DNA of 56,890 nucleotides from Desulfitibacter alkalitolerans DSM 16504. GTDB taxonomy: Bacteria > Bacillota > DSM-16504 > Desulfitibacterales > Desulfitibacteraceae. The stretch spans positions 190,812 through 247,701 of the forward strand of contig NZ_KK211105.1 of NCBI RefSeq assembly GCF_000620305.1. The letters run 5' to 3'. The stretch's first letter is position 1, and each line of letters starts with the position of its first letter. A program made the translations under genes and the position numbers. Of the stretch, positions 10,094-19,484 are shown piece by piece. Under the pieces are notes generated by a model, which saw only the letters and a list, made by a program, of their open reading frames with translations, ran no database searches and was not told the origin of the DNA.

Positions 10094-10567
10094 ATGGCCA
10101 CTAAAGATGAAATATTAGGGTGTATCAATAAACTAGACTCCCACTATTATAAGCTTATCCTGTTGGTTGGCAAGACCGGAAGCGGTAAGACTAGAATGCT
10201 TAAAGCTTTAGCAGCAGCCACAGATGGGGCGGTAGCTGACCTGAATGTAGAATTATCTAAAATGCTAAAGAACCTTCCTAAAATGGAAAGATGCCATTAT
10301 GTTCAGGACTTTTTAGATGTGGTTTTGCGACAGAGCAGTGGACAACCTTTATTCTTGGATAACACAGAAATATTATTTTCAAGTCACTTAAAAGTTGATC
10401 CAATAGGAATGTTAAAGAATGCTAGTAGGTATCAACCACTAGTTGTTACTATAAATGGAGTGATAGACAATAACAAGCTAACCTATGCAGAACCAAATCA
10501 TCCTGACTTTATTGTTTATAAAGTAAGTGAATTAGGCTGCAGATACTACTCTTTTAGGGGGGAATAA
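10094..10567 (+). CDS. brxF: BREX type 3 protein BrxF, small P-loop ATPase
   Basis: This 157-residue P-loop NTPase has Walker A GKTGSGKT at residues 26-33 and a Walker B-like stretch (GQPLFLDNTEILF) in the middle. Size, motif placement and position as the first gene before the large BrxC ATPase match BrxF, the marker gene of BREX type 3. Its exact biochemical job is not established. The ATG at 10094 sits 4 bases after AGGGGGAGG, the strongest ribosome binding site in the operon. Its stop is separated from the brxC TTG start by one base, which implies translational coupling. Confidence 0.9.
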   Translation: MATKDEILGCINKLDSHYYKLILLVGKTGSGKTRMLKALAAATDGAVADLNVELSKMLKNLPKMERCHYVQDFLDVVLRQSSGQPLFLDNTEILFSSHLKVDPIGMLKNASRYQPLVVTINGVIDNNKLTYAEPNHPDFIVYKVSELGCRYYSFRGE

Positions 10568-10568
10568 A

Positions 10569-13500
10569 TTGAAATACAAAGACTTAGTTCAGTTTGATCC
10601 TATTGAATCCATTGTAAAATTAAAAGATGCAGACCTCAAAGTGGAGGCAGAAAGGCTTGTCAAGACCTACGTGATGTCGCAGCACATGGCAGGCAGTCTG
10701 ATTGATATTGTTTTACCACAGCTGCAGTTTGATCAAACCATAGATAATAAAGGTGTATTTATAGTAGGTAATTACGGCACAGGGAAATCTCACCTCATGT
10801 CAGTTGTTTCATCCATAGCAGAAGATGAAAGCATGCTGGAGTTTCTAAAAAATGAGGAATTTAAAGAATCTGTAAAAACAATAGCAGGCAGGTTTGAGGT
10901 TTTAAGATTTGAAATTGGCGCAAGCAGGATGACCTTAAGGGATATTGTTTTAAGTAATATTGAAAAGGACCTTAAAAACAGGGGAATAACCTATAAATTT
11001 CCTAAAGCAGAAGAAGTAACTGATAATAAACAGTCAATAATTGAGATGATGGGAGTATTTGAAGAGCAGTACTTAGACAAGGGTTACCTGATTGTAGTAG
11101 ACGAGCTTTTAGACTACTTAGGTTCAAGGATGGAACTTGAGTTAAAATTTGATTTAAGCTTCTTAAGAGAAATGGGAGAAATAAGTAAACACTGCCGACT
11201 TCGCTTTGTTGCCGGGGTACAGGAGACTTTATTTGACAACCCTAACTTCTCCTTTGTTGCCAAGACCATGCTAAAGGTAAAAGACAGGTTTGAACAAATC
11301 ATGATACATAGAGAAGATATATCCTTTGTGGTGTCTCAAAGACTGCTGCAAAAAACGGATGAGCAGAAAGCATGGATTAGAGAACATCTTCAGAAATTTA
11401 GCTTTCTATACAAAAACATGGCTGATAGACTTGAAGAATATGTAGATTTGTATCCTATTCATCCCCAGTATCTTGTAGCTTTTGAAAAGGTATACCTAGC
11501 TGAAAAACGAGAAGTATTAAAAACTATAACCACAACCATCAAGAACATTATTGAAAAGGAAGTTCCAGAGGATGAACCAGGTGTTATATCCTATGATACT
11601 TACTGGAGCTTTGTCAAAGAAAGCCCTTCAAAGAGAACTGTTGCCGATGTAAAAGAGGTAATTGATAAAAGCAGTATTCTTGAAGGCATAATAGAGCATT
11701 CATATACAAGGCCGCAGTATAAACCCATGGCCCTTAGGATTATTTATGCATTAAGTGTTCATAGATTAACTACAGGTGAGATCCATGCTCCTATTGGAAT
11801 TACAATTGAAAATATGAAGGATGATTTGTGCCTATTTGACCCAATGCTGCCTGAAGTTGAAGAGGATTTTCTAATATCCCAAATTACCACCGTTATGAAA
11901 GAAATCTTTAACACAGTCTCCGGCCAATTTATTGAATACAATAAGGAGAATGAACAGTACTATCTAAACTTAAAAAAAGACGTGGATTTCAATGCAAAGA
12001 TACAGCAAAAAGCTGATGTAATGGACGATATATCCTTAAATGCCTATTATCATAATCTAGTATTAAAGGCAATGGAGTTTGAAAGAACCCCATATTATCC
12101 AGACTTTAAAATCTGGGAATACGAACTGATATGGGAGAGCAAAAACATCGAAAGGGAAGGTTACTTGTTCTTAGGTGGGCCAAATGAAAGACCTACGGCA
12201 CAGCCACCTAGAGATTTTTATCTTTACTTTATTCCACCATACGGGGCGTTTCAGTATGATGATTTAAAGGCCAATGATGAAGTGTTTGTAATGTTTGATG
12301 GCTCTAATGATGAAGTTAAAGAAAATATCAAGATGTATGCTGCTGCATTGTCCATGGCTGAAATTGCTTCAAAAGAAAGTAAGCCAGCGTATTTGACAAA
12401 GGCAGGTGAATACCAAAGGGAAGTTGCTAATTGGATTAGAAAAAACGCTAACCAATGCTTCACAGTTAAATACAAAGGTGAAGCAAAAACACTTCCAATG
12501 CTTCTAGCAGGCAAGAGATTATCTGACAAGAGCTTAAAAGATCAAATAGATATGGCAGCATCAGAATGCTTCAACATATATTTCAATGAAAAATACAAAG
12601 ACTATCCTAAATTCAAATTAACAGTAACTAGGGCAAATCAAATTGAACTTTTCAAAAGTGCTCTAAATTATCTTGCAGGCAAAAAAACAGAGCAGGGTGC
12701 CAAAATATTAGATTCCCTTGGCTTATTTGATAATGAAAATATTAAACCTGAAAAATCCCTATACGCAAAATACTATATTGATATGATAAGCAACCTGGAC
12801 CATGGTAAGGTAATCAATAAAGATGACATAATTGAAGAAATAAATGAAATTGAAGTTGATAAGAGGTTTAAGCTGGGAATTCATTGGATGCTGACAATAC
12901 TAGCCTCCCTGGTTTACAGTGGAGATATTACATTGACTATTTCCGGCAAAAAATTTGATGCCACCATGTTAAAGGAATTGGCAGCTGAGAACACCTCTAA
13001 CCTAATTGAGTTTGAACACTTTGAAAAGCCAAAAGACATTCCACTGAATGTACTAAAAAAGCTTTTTGAATTCTTAGAGATACCCCAGGGCACGATTGTC
13101 AATTCTCAAAAAAGAGAAGAAGCTGTTACAAAGATGCTGGTAGAATCTGAAAAAATGATTGGAAGCACCATCTTGGCACAACAGCAGTTAGGTGGTGATA
13201 CCAGTATTTGGGGTAAAGACACTCTAGAAACCTTTAAGAAGGATAGTTATAAGAAGGAACTTAAGGAATTAAAGGAGTTTCTGGACAGCATAGGCAGATT
13301 TAATACTGTGGCGAAATTAAAAAATGTCAGCTTTACAATTGAAGAGATTGATAGACATCAAAAATCCAAAAGTATTATCAAAGAACTAAGCAGGATTAAG
13401 GAGTTAAAAGAAGCTGTAGACAGTAATGTTCAGTATTTATCTAACACTGAAATCGTTATGGATGATGAATATTGGAAAAACAAGCTGACAGCGACTAAGA

Positions 13501-14237
13501 AAAACTTAAATCTTGCTATAAGTGACCTAGATGCCATTGATAATGATTTTATCAGGAAATTCAACTTGGAACTGCAGGAATTAAAAGGTGAGTATATTGA
13601 TTTATATTTAGAGCTTCATAAAAAACATAGATTATCTTTTAATGAAGACACACGCAAGAAGGACATTATGGCAGGCAAAAAGCTGGACAACCTTAAAAAA
13701 CTTAGAGCTGTTGAGGGTATCCTGCCCATAAATAAGCTGGATGCTGTGTTAACTAAACTCGGTTCTTTAAAAACCTGCTATAACCTGACAAATAAAGATA
13801 TGGAAACCAGTTTTGTTTGTCCCCACTGCCATTTCAAACCCAACGAAAAGGGAGATCCTGTCCACGGTGTAATTGACCATGTTGAAAATCAAATCGATAG
13901 TCTTGAAGGTGATTTCAAAGAGATTATTCTAGGCAGCATAGAGGACCCAATGATTAAGGATAATATTGCCTACTTAAAACCTGACCAACAGAGGCAAATT
14001 AATGACTTTCTAGAACACAGGCGTCTACCTGAAACAGTAGATAATAACTTTGTCATATCAGTTAACACATTATTAAAGGGCCTAGAAAAAATAGAGATTG
14101 AACTGGAAACATTACGTCAGGCTATCACAGGCGAGGGGCCGGTTACAGTAGATGATATGCATAAAAAATTCAAAAAGTACATGGATACAATTATTCAGGG
14201 TAAAGATGAAAGCAAGGTTAGAATTATACTTAAATAA
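10569..14237 (+). CDS. brxC: BREX protein BrxC/PglY, large P-loop ATPase (DUF6079-like)
   Basis: This 1222-residue ATPase is the large core component common to BREX systems. Walker A GNYGTGKS is at residues 67-74 and a Walker B-like YLIVVDELLDYLG is near 175. A long helical region with coiled-coil character fills roughly 880-1060. A CPHCHFKPNEKGD segment near 1083 looks like half of a zinc site. BrxC is thought to work with PglZ and the methyltransferase in recognising and excluding unmodified phage DNA. The start is TTG 10569, supported by AGGGGGG overlapping the end of brxF. Length and motifs are intact. Confidence 0.93.
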   Translation: MKYKDLVQFDPIESIVKLKDADLKVEAERLVKTYVMSQHMAGSLIDIVLPQLQFDQTIDNKGVFIVGNYGTGKSHLMSVVSSIAEDESMLEFLKNEEFKESVKTIAGRFEVLRFEIGASRMTLRDIVLSNIEKDLKNRGITYKFPKAEEVTDNKQSIIEMMGVFEEQYLDKGYLIVVDELLDYLGSRMELELKFDLSFLREMGEISKHCRLRFVAGVQETLFDNPNFSFVAKTMLKVKDRFEQIMIHREDISFVVSQRLLQKTDEQKAWIREHLQKFSFLYKNMADRLEEYVDLYPIHPQYLVAFEKVYLAEKREVLKTITTTIKNIIEKEVPEDEPGVISYDTYWSFVKESPSKRTVADVKEVIDKSSILEGIIEHSYTRPQYKPMALRIIYALSVHRLTTGEIHAPIGITIENMKDDLCLFDPMLPEVEEDFLISQITTVMKEIFNTVSGQFIEYNKENEQYYLNLKKDVDFNAKIQQKADVMDDISLNAYYHNLVLKAMEFERTPYYPDFKIWEYELIWESKNIEREGYLFLGGPNERPTAQPPRDFYLYFIPPYGAFQYDDLKANDEVFVMFDGSNDEVKENIKMYAAALSMAEIASKESKPAYLTKAGEYQREVANWIRKNANQCFTVKYKGEAKTLPMLLAGKRLSDKSLKDQIDMAASECFNIYFNEKYKDYPKFKLTVTRANQIELFKSALNYLAGKKTEQGAKILDSLGLFDNENIKPEKSLYAKYYIDMISNLDHGKVINKDDIIEEINEIEVDKRFKLGIHWMLTILASLVYSGDITLTISGKKFDATMLKELAAENTSNLIEFEHFEKPKDIPLNVLKKLFEFLEIPQGTIVNSQKREEAVTKMLVESEKMIGSTILAQQQLGGDTSIWGKDTLETFKKDSYKKELKELKEFLDSIGRFNTVAKLKNVSFTIEEIDRHQKSKSIIKELSRIKELKEAVDSNVQYLSNTEIVMDDEYWKNKLTATKKNLNLAISDLDAIDNDFIRKFNLELQELKGEYIDLYLELHKKHRLSFNEDTRKKDIMAGKKLDNLKKLRAVEGILPINKLDAVLTKLGSLKTCYNLTNKDMETSFVCPHCHFKPNEKGDPVHGVIDHVENQIDSLEGDFKEIILGSIEDPMIKDNIAYLKPDQQRQINDFLEHRRLPETVDNNFVISVNTLLKGLEKIEIELETLRQAITGEGPVTVDDMHKKFKKYMDTIIQGKDESKVRIILK

Positions 14238-14249
14238 TGGGGGAAGAAG

Positions 14250-16808
14250 ATGAAACTAACAAAAGAAATCTTAGACTCTGTAAGACATATAGAAGGCTTT
14301 CCTATTGGTAAGGATGAGGACATTATAGAGCTTTCAGATCCACCTCACTATACAGCATGTCCTAACCCTTTCATAAATGACTTTATAGAAAAGCATGGTA
14401 CACCATATAATGAAGAAGAGGATTATTATGAAGTAGAACCTTACTCAGCTGATGTTTCAGAAGGGAAACAAAATCCCATTTATAATGCACATTCATATCA
14501 TACAAAAATTCCACATAAGGCGATCATGAGGTTTATTCTTCACTATACTAATCCCGAAGATATTGTATTTGATGGTTTTTGTGGCACAGGGATGACAGGA
14601 GTTGGGGCACAAATGTGTAGCAACCCTGACAAAGATTTTAAGATGCAAATAGAAAATGAGATGCCAAAAGTAAAGTGGGGACCAAGAAAATCAATATTAA
14701 ATGATCTTTCACCTGCTGCAACCTTTATTTCATATAACTATAATAGTCCCGTTCAGATAAAAGAATATAAAAAACTATTAAGCGAGATTATTGTTGATAT
14801 AGAGAAAAAATTTGGATGGATGTACGAAACGCATCACACACTAGGCGAGGAAACACAATACGACAATAAAGGTAATATAATTAAGGGCAAAATAAGCTAT
14901 ATAGTATGGTCCGATGTTTTTATCTGCTCCAGTTGCAGTGAGGAAGTGGTTTTTTGGGATGTTGCAGTTAATAAAGAAAGCGGCAAAGTTTTGGAAAGCT
15001 TTAAATGTAGCAATTGTAGTGCAACTCTAACAAAAAAAACGGTTGAAAAAGGTATAGAAAACGCACATGACTATTCTTTGAAAAGGAATATAAAAGCTGT
15101 GAAGACTGTGCCCGTAATGATTAGCTATAATGTAGGAAAAATGAAGTATTATAAGAGGCCTGATGCTAACGACTTTGATGTATTAAGAAAAATTGATTCT
15201 ATAAACATACCATTTTGGTATCCTATTGATTCAATGATGTTGATTGGAGAGAGATGGGGAGATAGTTGGAGAGCAGGGTATCACTTTGGGATGACTAATG
15301 TACATCATTTCTTTAGGAAGAGGACCCTTATAATATTAGCTAATTTTTATAATGAAGCTAAGAAGTTATCCATAGGTAATAAGTTATTATACGTCCTCAC
15401 TGGTTCATTGCAAGGGCTAAGTAAACAACAACGTTACCGACTGTTTTCTTCTTTTCCCAATATGATTCTTAGCGGCACCTTATACATAGGATCATTACAG
15501 CGAGAATGGAATGCTACAGACTGGATGCTGGGTAAAATCAGAGGAATAGTCAATTCTAAAACAAATCATATGAGTGATGACAATTACATTGTAACCTCAC
15601 AATCCACGTCTAATATGAGTAACATGAAAAGCAACTCCATTGACTACATATTTACAGATCCTCCATTTGGGGATAACTTAATGTACTCAGAGTTGAATTT
15701 TATCTGGGAGTCATGGCTTAAAGTATTCACAAATAATAAATCTGAAGCAATTATCAATAAGACGCAAGGAAAAAACTTATATGAATACCAGGCTCTTATG
15801 GAAAGATGCTTCAGTGAATATTACAGAGTACTAAAACCAGGTCGCTGGATGACAATAGTATTTCATAATTCAAGTAGTGGTGTCTGGAATGCAATACAAG
15901 AAGCTATCTTAAAAGCTGGCTTTGTAATTGCAAATGTAAGAATACTTGATAAGCAGCAAGGAAGCTTCAAACAAGTTACAACAACTTCAGCAGTTAAGCA
16001 GGATTTAGTCATATCTGCTTATAAACCCAAAGAATCCTTCGTCGAAAAGTTTTTAATGGAAGCTGGCACTGAAGAAGGGGCCTGGGCATTTGTTAGAGAA
16101 CACCTTAAAAAGCTTCCTGTTGTCATTGAAAATAACGGTGTGCTTGATATTATTTCCGAAAGACAAAACTATCTGCTTTATGATGCTATGCTGGCTTTTC
16201 ATATTCAAAAAGGTGCCTCTATACCAATGGGCGCAGCTGACTTTTATAAAGGTTTAAAGCAGCGTTTTTCTGAAAGAGATGGAATGTATTTTTTACCTGA
16301 ACAGGTAAACAGATATGATGAAAAAAGGATTAGGATGGATATAGCCGGGCAGCTTTCTCTATACGTATTCGATGAGAAGACTACCATTCAATGGCTGTAT
16401 AAGGAACTGGAAACACCTCAGACATATCAGGACATCCAACCCAAGTTTTTAAGAGAGCTTCATCAAATAAAACATGAAAAACTTCCTGAATTAAAAGATA
16501 TACTCACAGAAAACTTTTTACAAAATGAGAAAGGTCAGTGGTATGCGCCAGACCTGAACAAGAGATCCGATCTTGAAAAATTAAGAGAAAAGAATTTACT
16601 CAAAGAATTTGAAGAGTATAGAATCGGCAAGGGTAAGCTGAAAATCTTTAGAACAGAAGCCGTCAGGACTGGATTTAAGAAGTGTTGGAGAGATAAAGAT
16701 TATAAAACTATTGTAGCTGTTGGCAACAGACTTCCTGCCAATGTAATCCAAGAGGATAGTTCTTTATTAATGTATTATGACAATGCCTCCACAAGAATAG
16801 GTGATTAA
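14250..16808 (+). CDS. pglXI: BREX type 3 DNA adenine methyltransferase PglXI
   Basis: This 852-residue SAM-dependent DNA methyltransferase should add the methyl mark that lets BREX tell host DNA from phage DNA. Motif I is FDGFCGTGMTGVG near residues 108-120, preceded by the HTKIPHKAIMRFI segment common in N4/N6 methylases. The catalytic motif IV is TDPPFGDN near 467. Two CxxC pairs (CSSC near 226, CSNC near 253) probably bind zinc between the two motifs. The start has a GGGGGAAG ribosome binding site. The coding end overlaps the next gene by 8 bases. The modified base is inferred to be adenine from the family, not from the sequence. Confidence 0.88.
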   Translation: MKLTKEILDSVRHIEGFPIGKDEDIIELSDPPHYTACPNPFINDFIEKHGTPYNEEEDYYEVEPYSADVSEGKQNPIYNAHSYHTKIPHKAIMRFILHYTNPEDIVFDGFCGTGMTGVGAQMCSNPDKDFKMQIENEMPKVKWGPRKSILNDLSPAATFISYNYNSPVQIKEYKKLLSEIIVDIEKKFGWMYETHHTLGEETQYDNKGNIIKGKISYIVWSDVFICSSCSEEVVFWDVAVNKESGKVLESFKCSNCSATLTKKTVEKGIENAHDYSLKRNIKAVKTVPVMISYNVGKMKYYKRPDANDFDVLRKIDSINIPFWYPIDSMMLIGERWGDSWRAGYHFGMTNVHHFFRKRTLIILANFYNEAKKLSIGNKLLYVLTGSLQGLSKQQRYRLFSSFPNMILSGTLYIGSLQREWNATDWMLGKIRGIVNSKTNHMSDDNYIVTSQSTSNMSNMKSNSIDYIFTDPPFGDNLMYSELNFIWESWLKVFTNNKSEAIINKTQGKNLYEYQALMERCFSEYYRVLKPGRWMTIVFHNSSSGVWNAIQEAILKAGFVIANVRILDKQQGSFKQVTTTSAVKQDLVISAYKPKESFVEKFLMEAGTEEGAWAFVREHLKKLPVVIENNGVLDIISERQNYLLYDAMLAFHIQKGASIPMGAADFYKGLKQRFSERDGMYFLPEQVNRYDEKRIRMDIAGQLSLYVFDEKTTIQWLYKELETPQTYQDIQPKFLRELHQIKHEKLPELKDILTENFLQNEKGQWYAPDLNKRSDLEKLREKNLLKEFEEYRIGKGKLKIFRTEAVRTGFKKCWRDKDYKTIVAVGNRLPANVIQEDSSLLMYYDNASTRIGD

Positions 16809-19482
16809 TTTGTACCAAACTGGCCAATGGGTTTTTGATAAAGACAACAACCGAAAAGTAAAGATACTTGATGTGAATGAATTATGGGACTACCGAACAT
16901 TCCATGTGTATGAACCAATCCATAAATCTACTTATTATATATCGGAAGACTCCATTGGGGAGAGTATTGGCCATTATGACAATCTATTTTACTTAAAATA
17001 CCTCCTTCTTGCAGCAAAAATAAAAAACGAACTGGCTGGGGGTATATTGTCTTCAGTTGGGGACAATATCATACCCCTGCCTCATCAAATTTATGCTTTA
17101 AACAGAGCCTTGGCAAATAATGAGGTTCGTTATCTAATTGCAGACGAGGTTGGTTTAGGAAAGACGATTGAAGCCGGATTAATTATCAAAGAGTTAAAAA
17201 CAAGAGGATTAATACGCAAGGTATTGATCGTAGCACCCAAAGGTTTAATAACCCAGTGGCATCACGAGATGAAGACCAAGTTTAACGAAGATTTTAAGGT
17301 GCTGCTTCCAGAAGACTATGATACCATAAAAAGACTCTATGGAAACCTTAATCCATGGGACAATTTTGCACAGGTGATATGTTCAATGGATTCTATCAAG
17401 CCTCTTGAAAAGAGGCTTGGCTGGGATGCAGATAAAATTGCTGCCTATAACAAGGATAGAATAGAATCTCTGCTCAAAGTTGACTGGGACATGATTATCA
17501 TTGATGAGGCCCATAGGGTAGGGGGAAGCAGTAGTGATGTGGCAAGATACAAAATGGCCAGAGCCTTAGCTGAAGTCAGCCCTTATTTATTGCTGTTAAC
17601 AGCCACACCTCACCAGGGAAAGACAGAGCCTTTTTTACGGCTGATAAGACTTCTTGATAAAGATGCGTTTCCTGGTGAACAAGCAATTGTTCGGAGTCAA
17701 GTTGCCCCATATGTTATAAGAACAGAAAAAAGAGAAGCAGTCGATGCTGAAGGTAACAAGCTTTTTAAAAACCGTAAAATAAATACGTTAAACATTGGCT
17801 GGGAACTAAGACATGATTTACAAAAGCAGCTCTATGAGGAAGTCACCCAATATGTGGCAACAGGTTATGACAAGGCAAGAAAGGAAAAGAAGTACTACCT
17901 AGGCTTTCTAATGATACTCATGCAGCGTTTGGTCAGCAGCAGCACCAGGGCTATTAGAGAGTATTTAGACAGAAGATGGAGCATTCTTGAAGCACAAGAG
18001 GCGGAACTAACTGGATATAATGAGGATGATTTCTATGATAATGAAGCTGAAGAAGCCATTGAAGAGTTGATTAAGGCAAAGTCGCTAAATATAAAAAAAG
18101 AAAAGATGGAAATACAGGATCTACTAGCCATAGCACGCTTAGCAGAAAACCAGTATCTTGATGCCAAGGCAGAAAGCTTGCTTGACACCATATTTAAAAT
18201 AAATATAGATGAGCAAAAGTTTAAACTGCTGATCTTCACCGAGTTTATAGCCACACAAAATTACCTTAAAGATGTATTAGAACAGAAAGGCTTTAATGTA
18301 ACCACATTAAATGGTTCTATGAATTTAGAAGAAAGAAGTGTGGTTTTAAAAGATTTTAAAGAAAAGGCTCAGATCCTTGTATCTACTGATGCCGGAGGAG
18401 AAGGCCTTAACCTCCAATTTTGCAATACAGTAGTCAACTATGACCTGCCATGGAACCCAATGAAGATAGAGCAGCGTATAGGTAGAATTGATAGAATTGG
18501 CCAGACAGAAGATGTTCAAGTGTTTAATTATATGCTCAAAGATACTGTTGAGTATCGTGTCAAAGAAGTCTTAGAGCAAAAACTGGCCACTATCCTAGAA
18601 CAATTTGGTGTAGATAAAATGGGAGACATTCTTGATACAACTCAATCTGAAGTTGATTTCACTAGTGTCTATATGGAGAGCATTAATAATCCAAAAGGAA
18701 TAAATCTCTATACTGGCAACTTAGAAAAAGAGATTAAAGAAAAGACAGAAAAGATTACTGAAGTTAAGGATTTATTAATGGATGAAAAGGTATTAGACAA
18801 AAGTTTGGCAGCAAAAATAAATAAACTTCCCATTGACCACTGGATAAGGTCAATGTATCAAAACTATCATCTGTCACTGGGTAGAGAAGTTGGGCTGTTT
18901 GAAATAGCGGAGTTAGATTTCAACAACAGTAGTGTTCAAGAGATGTTAAATAGAAATGAAAGCTGGATATATACAAATACAATTCCCGTATTAAGAATTG
19001 ATGGACTAAACTATGATAATGGCTGCTGGTCTCTCTGGGAAATCGGTATAAATGAAAATGAAAAGGAAAGAAGATATTTTCCAATATTTCTAAACGAGAA
19101 TTTGGTTTTTAGAGGACCTTCCTCTAAAATCTTATGGGATGCACTAATAAATGACCAGAGTAAAATCGAGGCGCTGTTACCAAGGCCTTTTAGTGAAGAC
19201 CAGTTTAAAATTGTTTTAGACAAGGCTAAAGACGTTGCATATGGCCATTTTCAGGAGATTAAATCTAGCTATGAAAACAAATTGGACAAACAGAGGGGAA
19301 AACATGAATTAGCCTTTAAGCTCCGCAAGGAAGCAATTGACAGGATCGGACTTAGCCATGTTAAGAACTTCAGGAAGAAACAACTGGAGCAGGAAGAACT
19401 GGTTTGGAAAGAAGAGCTGGCAAAGAAAGAAAGGATTATTCCAATCCTAAAGCCAATCTACATTGTTTATTTGGAGAGGTAA
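16801..19482 (+). CDS. brxHII: BREX type 3 helicase BrxHII (SNF2-like)
   Basis: This 893-residue SNF2/RapA-type DEAH helicase has a C-terminal coiled, charged region. Visible motifs are DEVGLGKT (near residue 116), IIIDEAHR (near 232), LLTATPHQGK (near 265), STDAGGEGLNLQF (near 527) and QRIGRIDRIGQ (near 558). It sits in the canonical place after pglXI and before pglZ and is expected to be the DNA translocase of the system. The start is GTG 16801 overlapping the pglXI stop; TTG 16810, just after that stop, is an equally possible start three codons later. All helicase motifs are intact. Confidence 0.9.
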   Translation: MINLYQTGQWVFDKDNNRKVKILDVNELWDYRTFHVYEPIHKSTYYISEDSIGESIGHYDNLFYLKYLLLAAKIKNELAGGILSSVGDNIIPLPHQIYALNRALANNEVRYLIADEVGLGKTIEAGLIIKELKTRGLIRKVLIVAPKGLITQWHHEMKTKFNEDFKVLLPEDYDTIKRLYGNLNPWDNFAQVICSMDSIKPLEKRLGWDADKIAAYNKDRIESLLKVDWDMIIIDEAHRVGGSSSDVARYKMARALAEVSPYLLLLTATPHQGKTEPFLRLIRLLDKDAFPGEQAIVRSQVAPYVIRTEKREAVDAEGNKLFKNRKINTLNIGWELRHDLQKQLYEEVTQYVATGYDKARKEKKYYLGFLMILMQRLVSSSTRAIREYLDRRWSILEAQEAELTGYNEDDFYDNEAEEAIEELIKAKSLNIKKEKMEIQDLLAIARLAENQYLDAKAESLLDTIFKINIDEQKFKLLIFTEFIATQNYLKDVLEQKGFNVTTLNGSMNLEERSVVLKDFKEKAQILVSTDAGGEGLNLQFCNTVVNYDLPWNPMKIEQRIGRIDRIGQTEDVQVFNYMLKDTVEYRVKEVLEQKLATILEQFGVDKMGDILDTTQSEVDFTSVYMESINNPKGINLYTGNLEKEIKEKTEKITEVKDLLMDEKVLDKSLAAKINKLPIDHWIRSMYQNYHLSLGREVGLFEIAELDFNNSSVQEMLNRNESWIYTNTIPVLRIDGLNYDNGCWSLWEIGINENEKERRYFPIFLNENLVFRGPSSKILWDALINDQSKIEALLPRPFSEDQFKIVLDKAKDVAYGHFQEIKSSYENKLDKQRGKHELAFKLRKEAIDRIGLSHVKNFRKKQLEQEELVWKEELAKKERIIPILKPIYIVYLER

Positions 19483-19484
19483 AG

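Noticed and set aside
19404-19484. An upstream start for PglZ inside brxHII
   Set aside because: GGAGAGG before ATG 19485 and the family N-terminus favour the later start; the extra 27 residues are an out-of-frame reading of the brxHII end.
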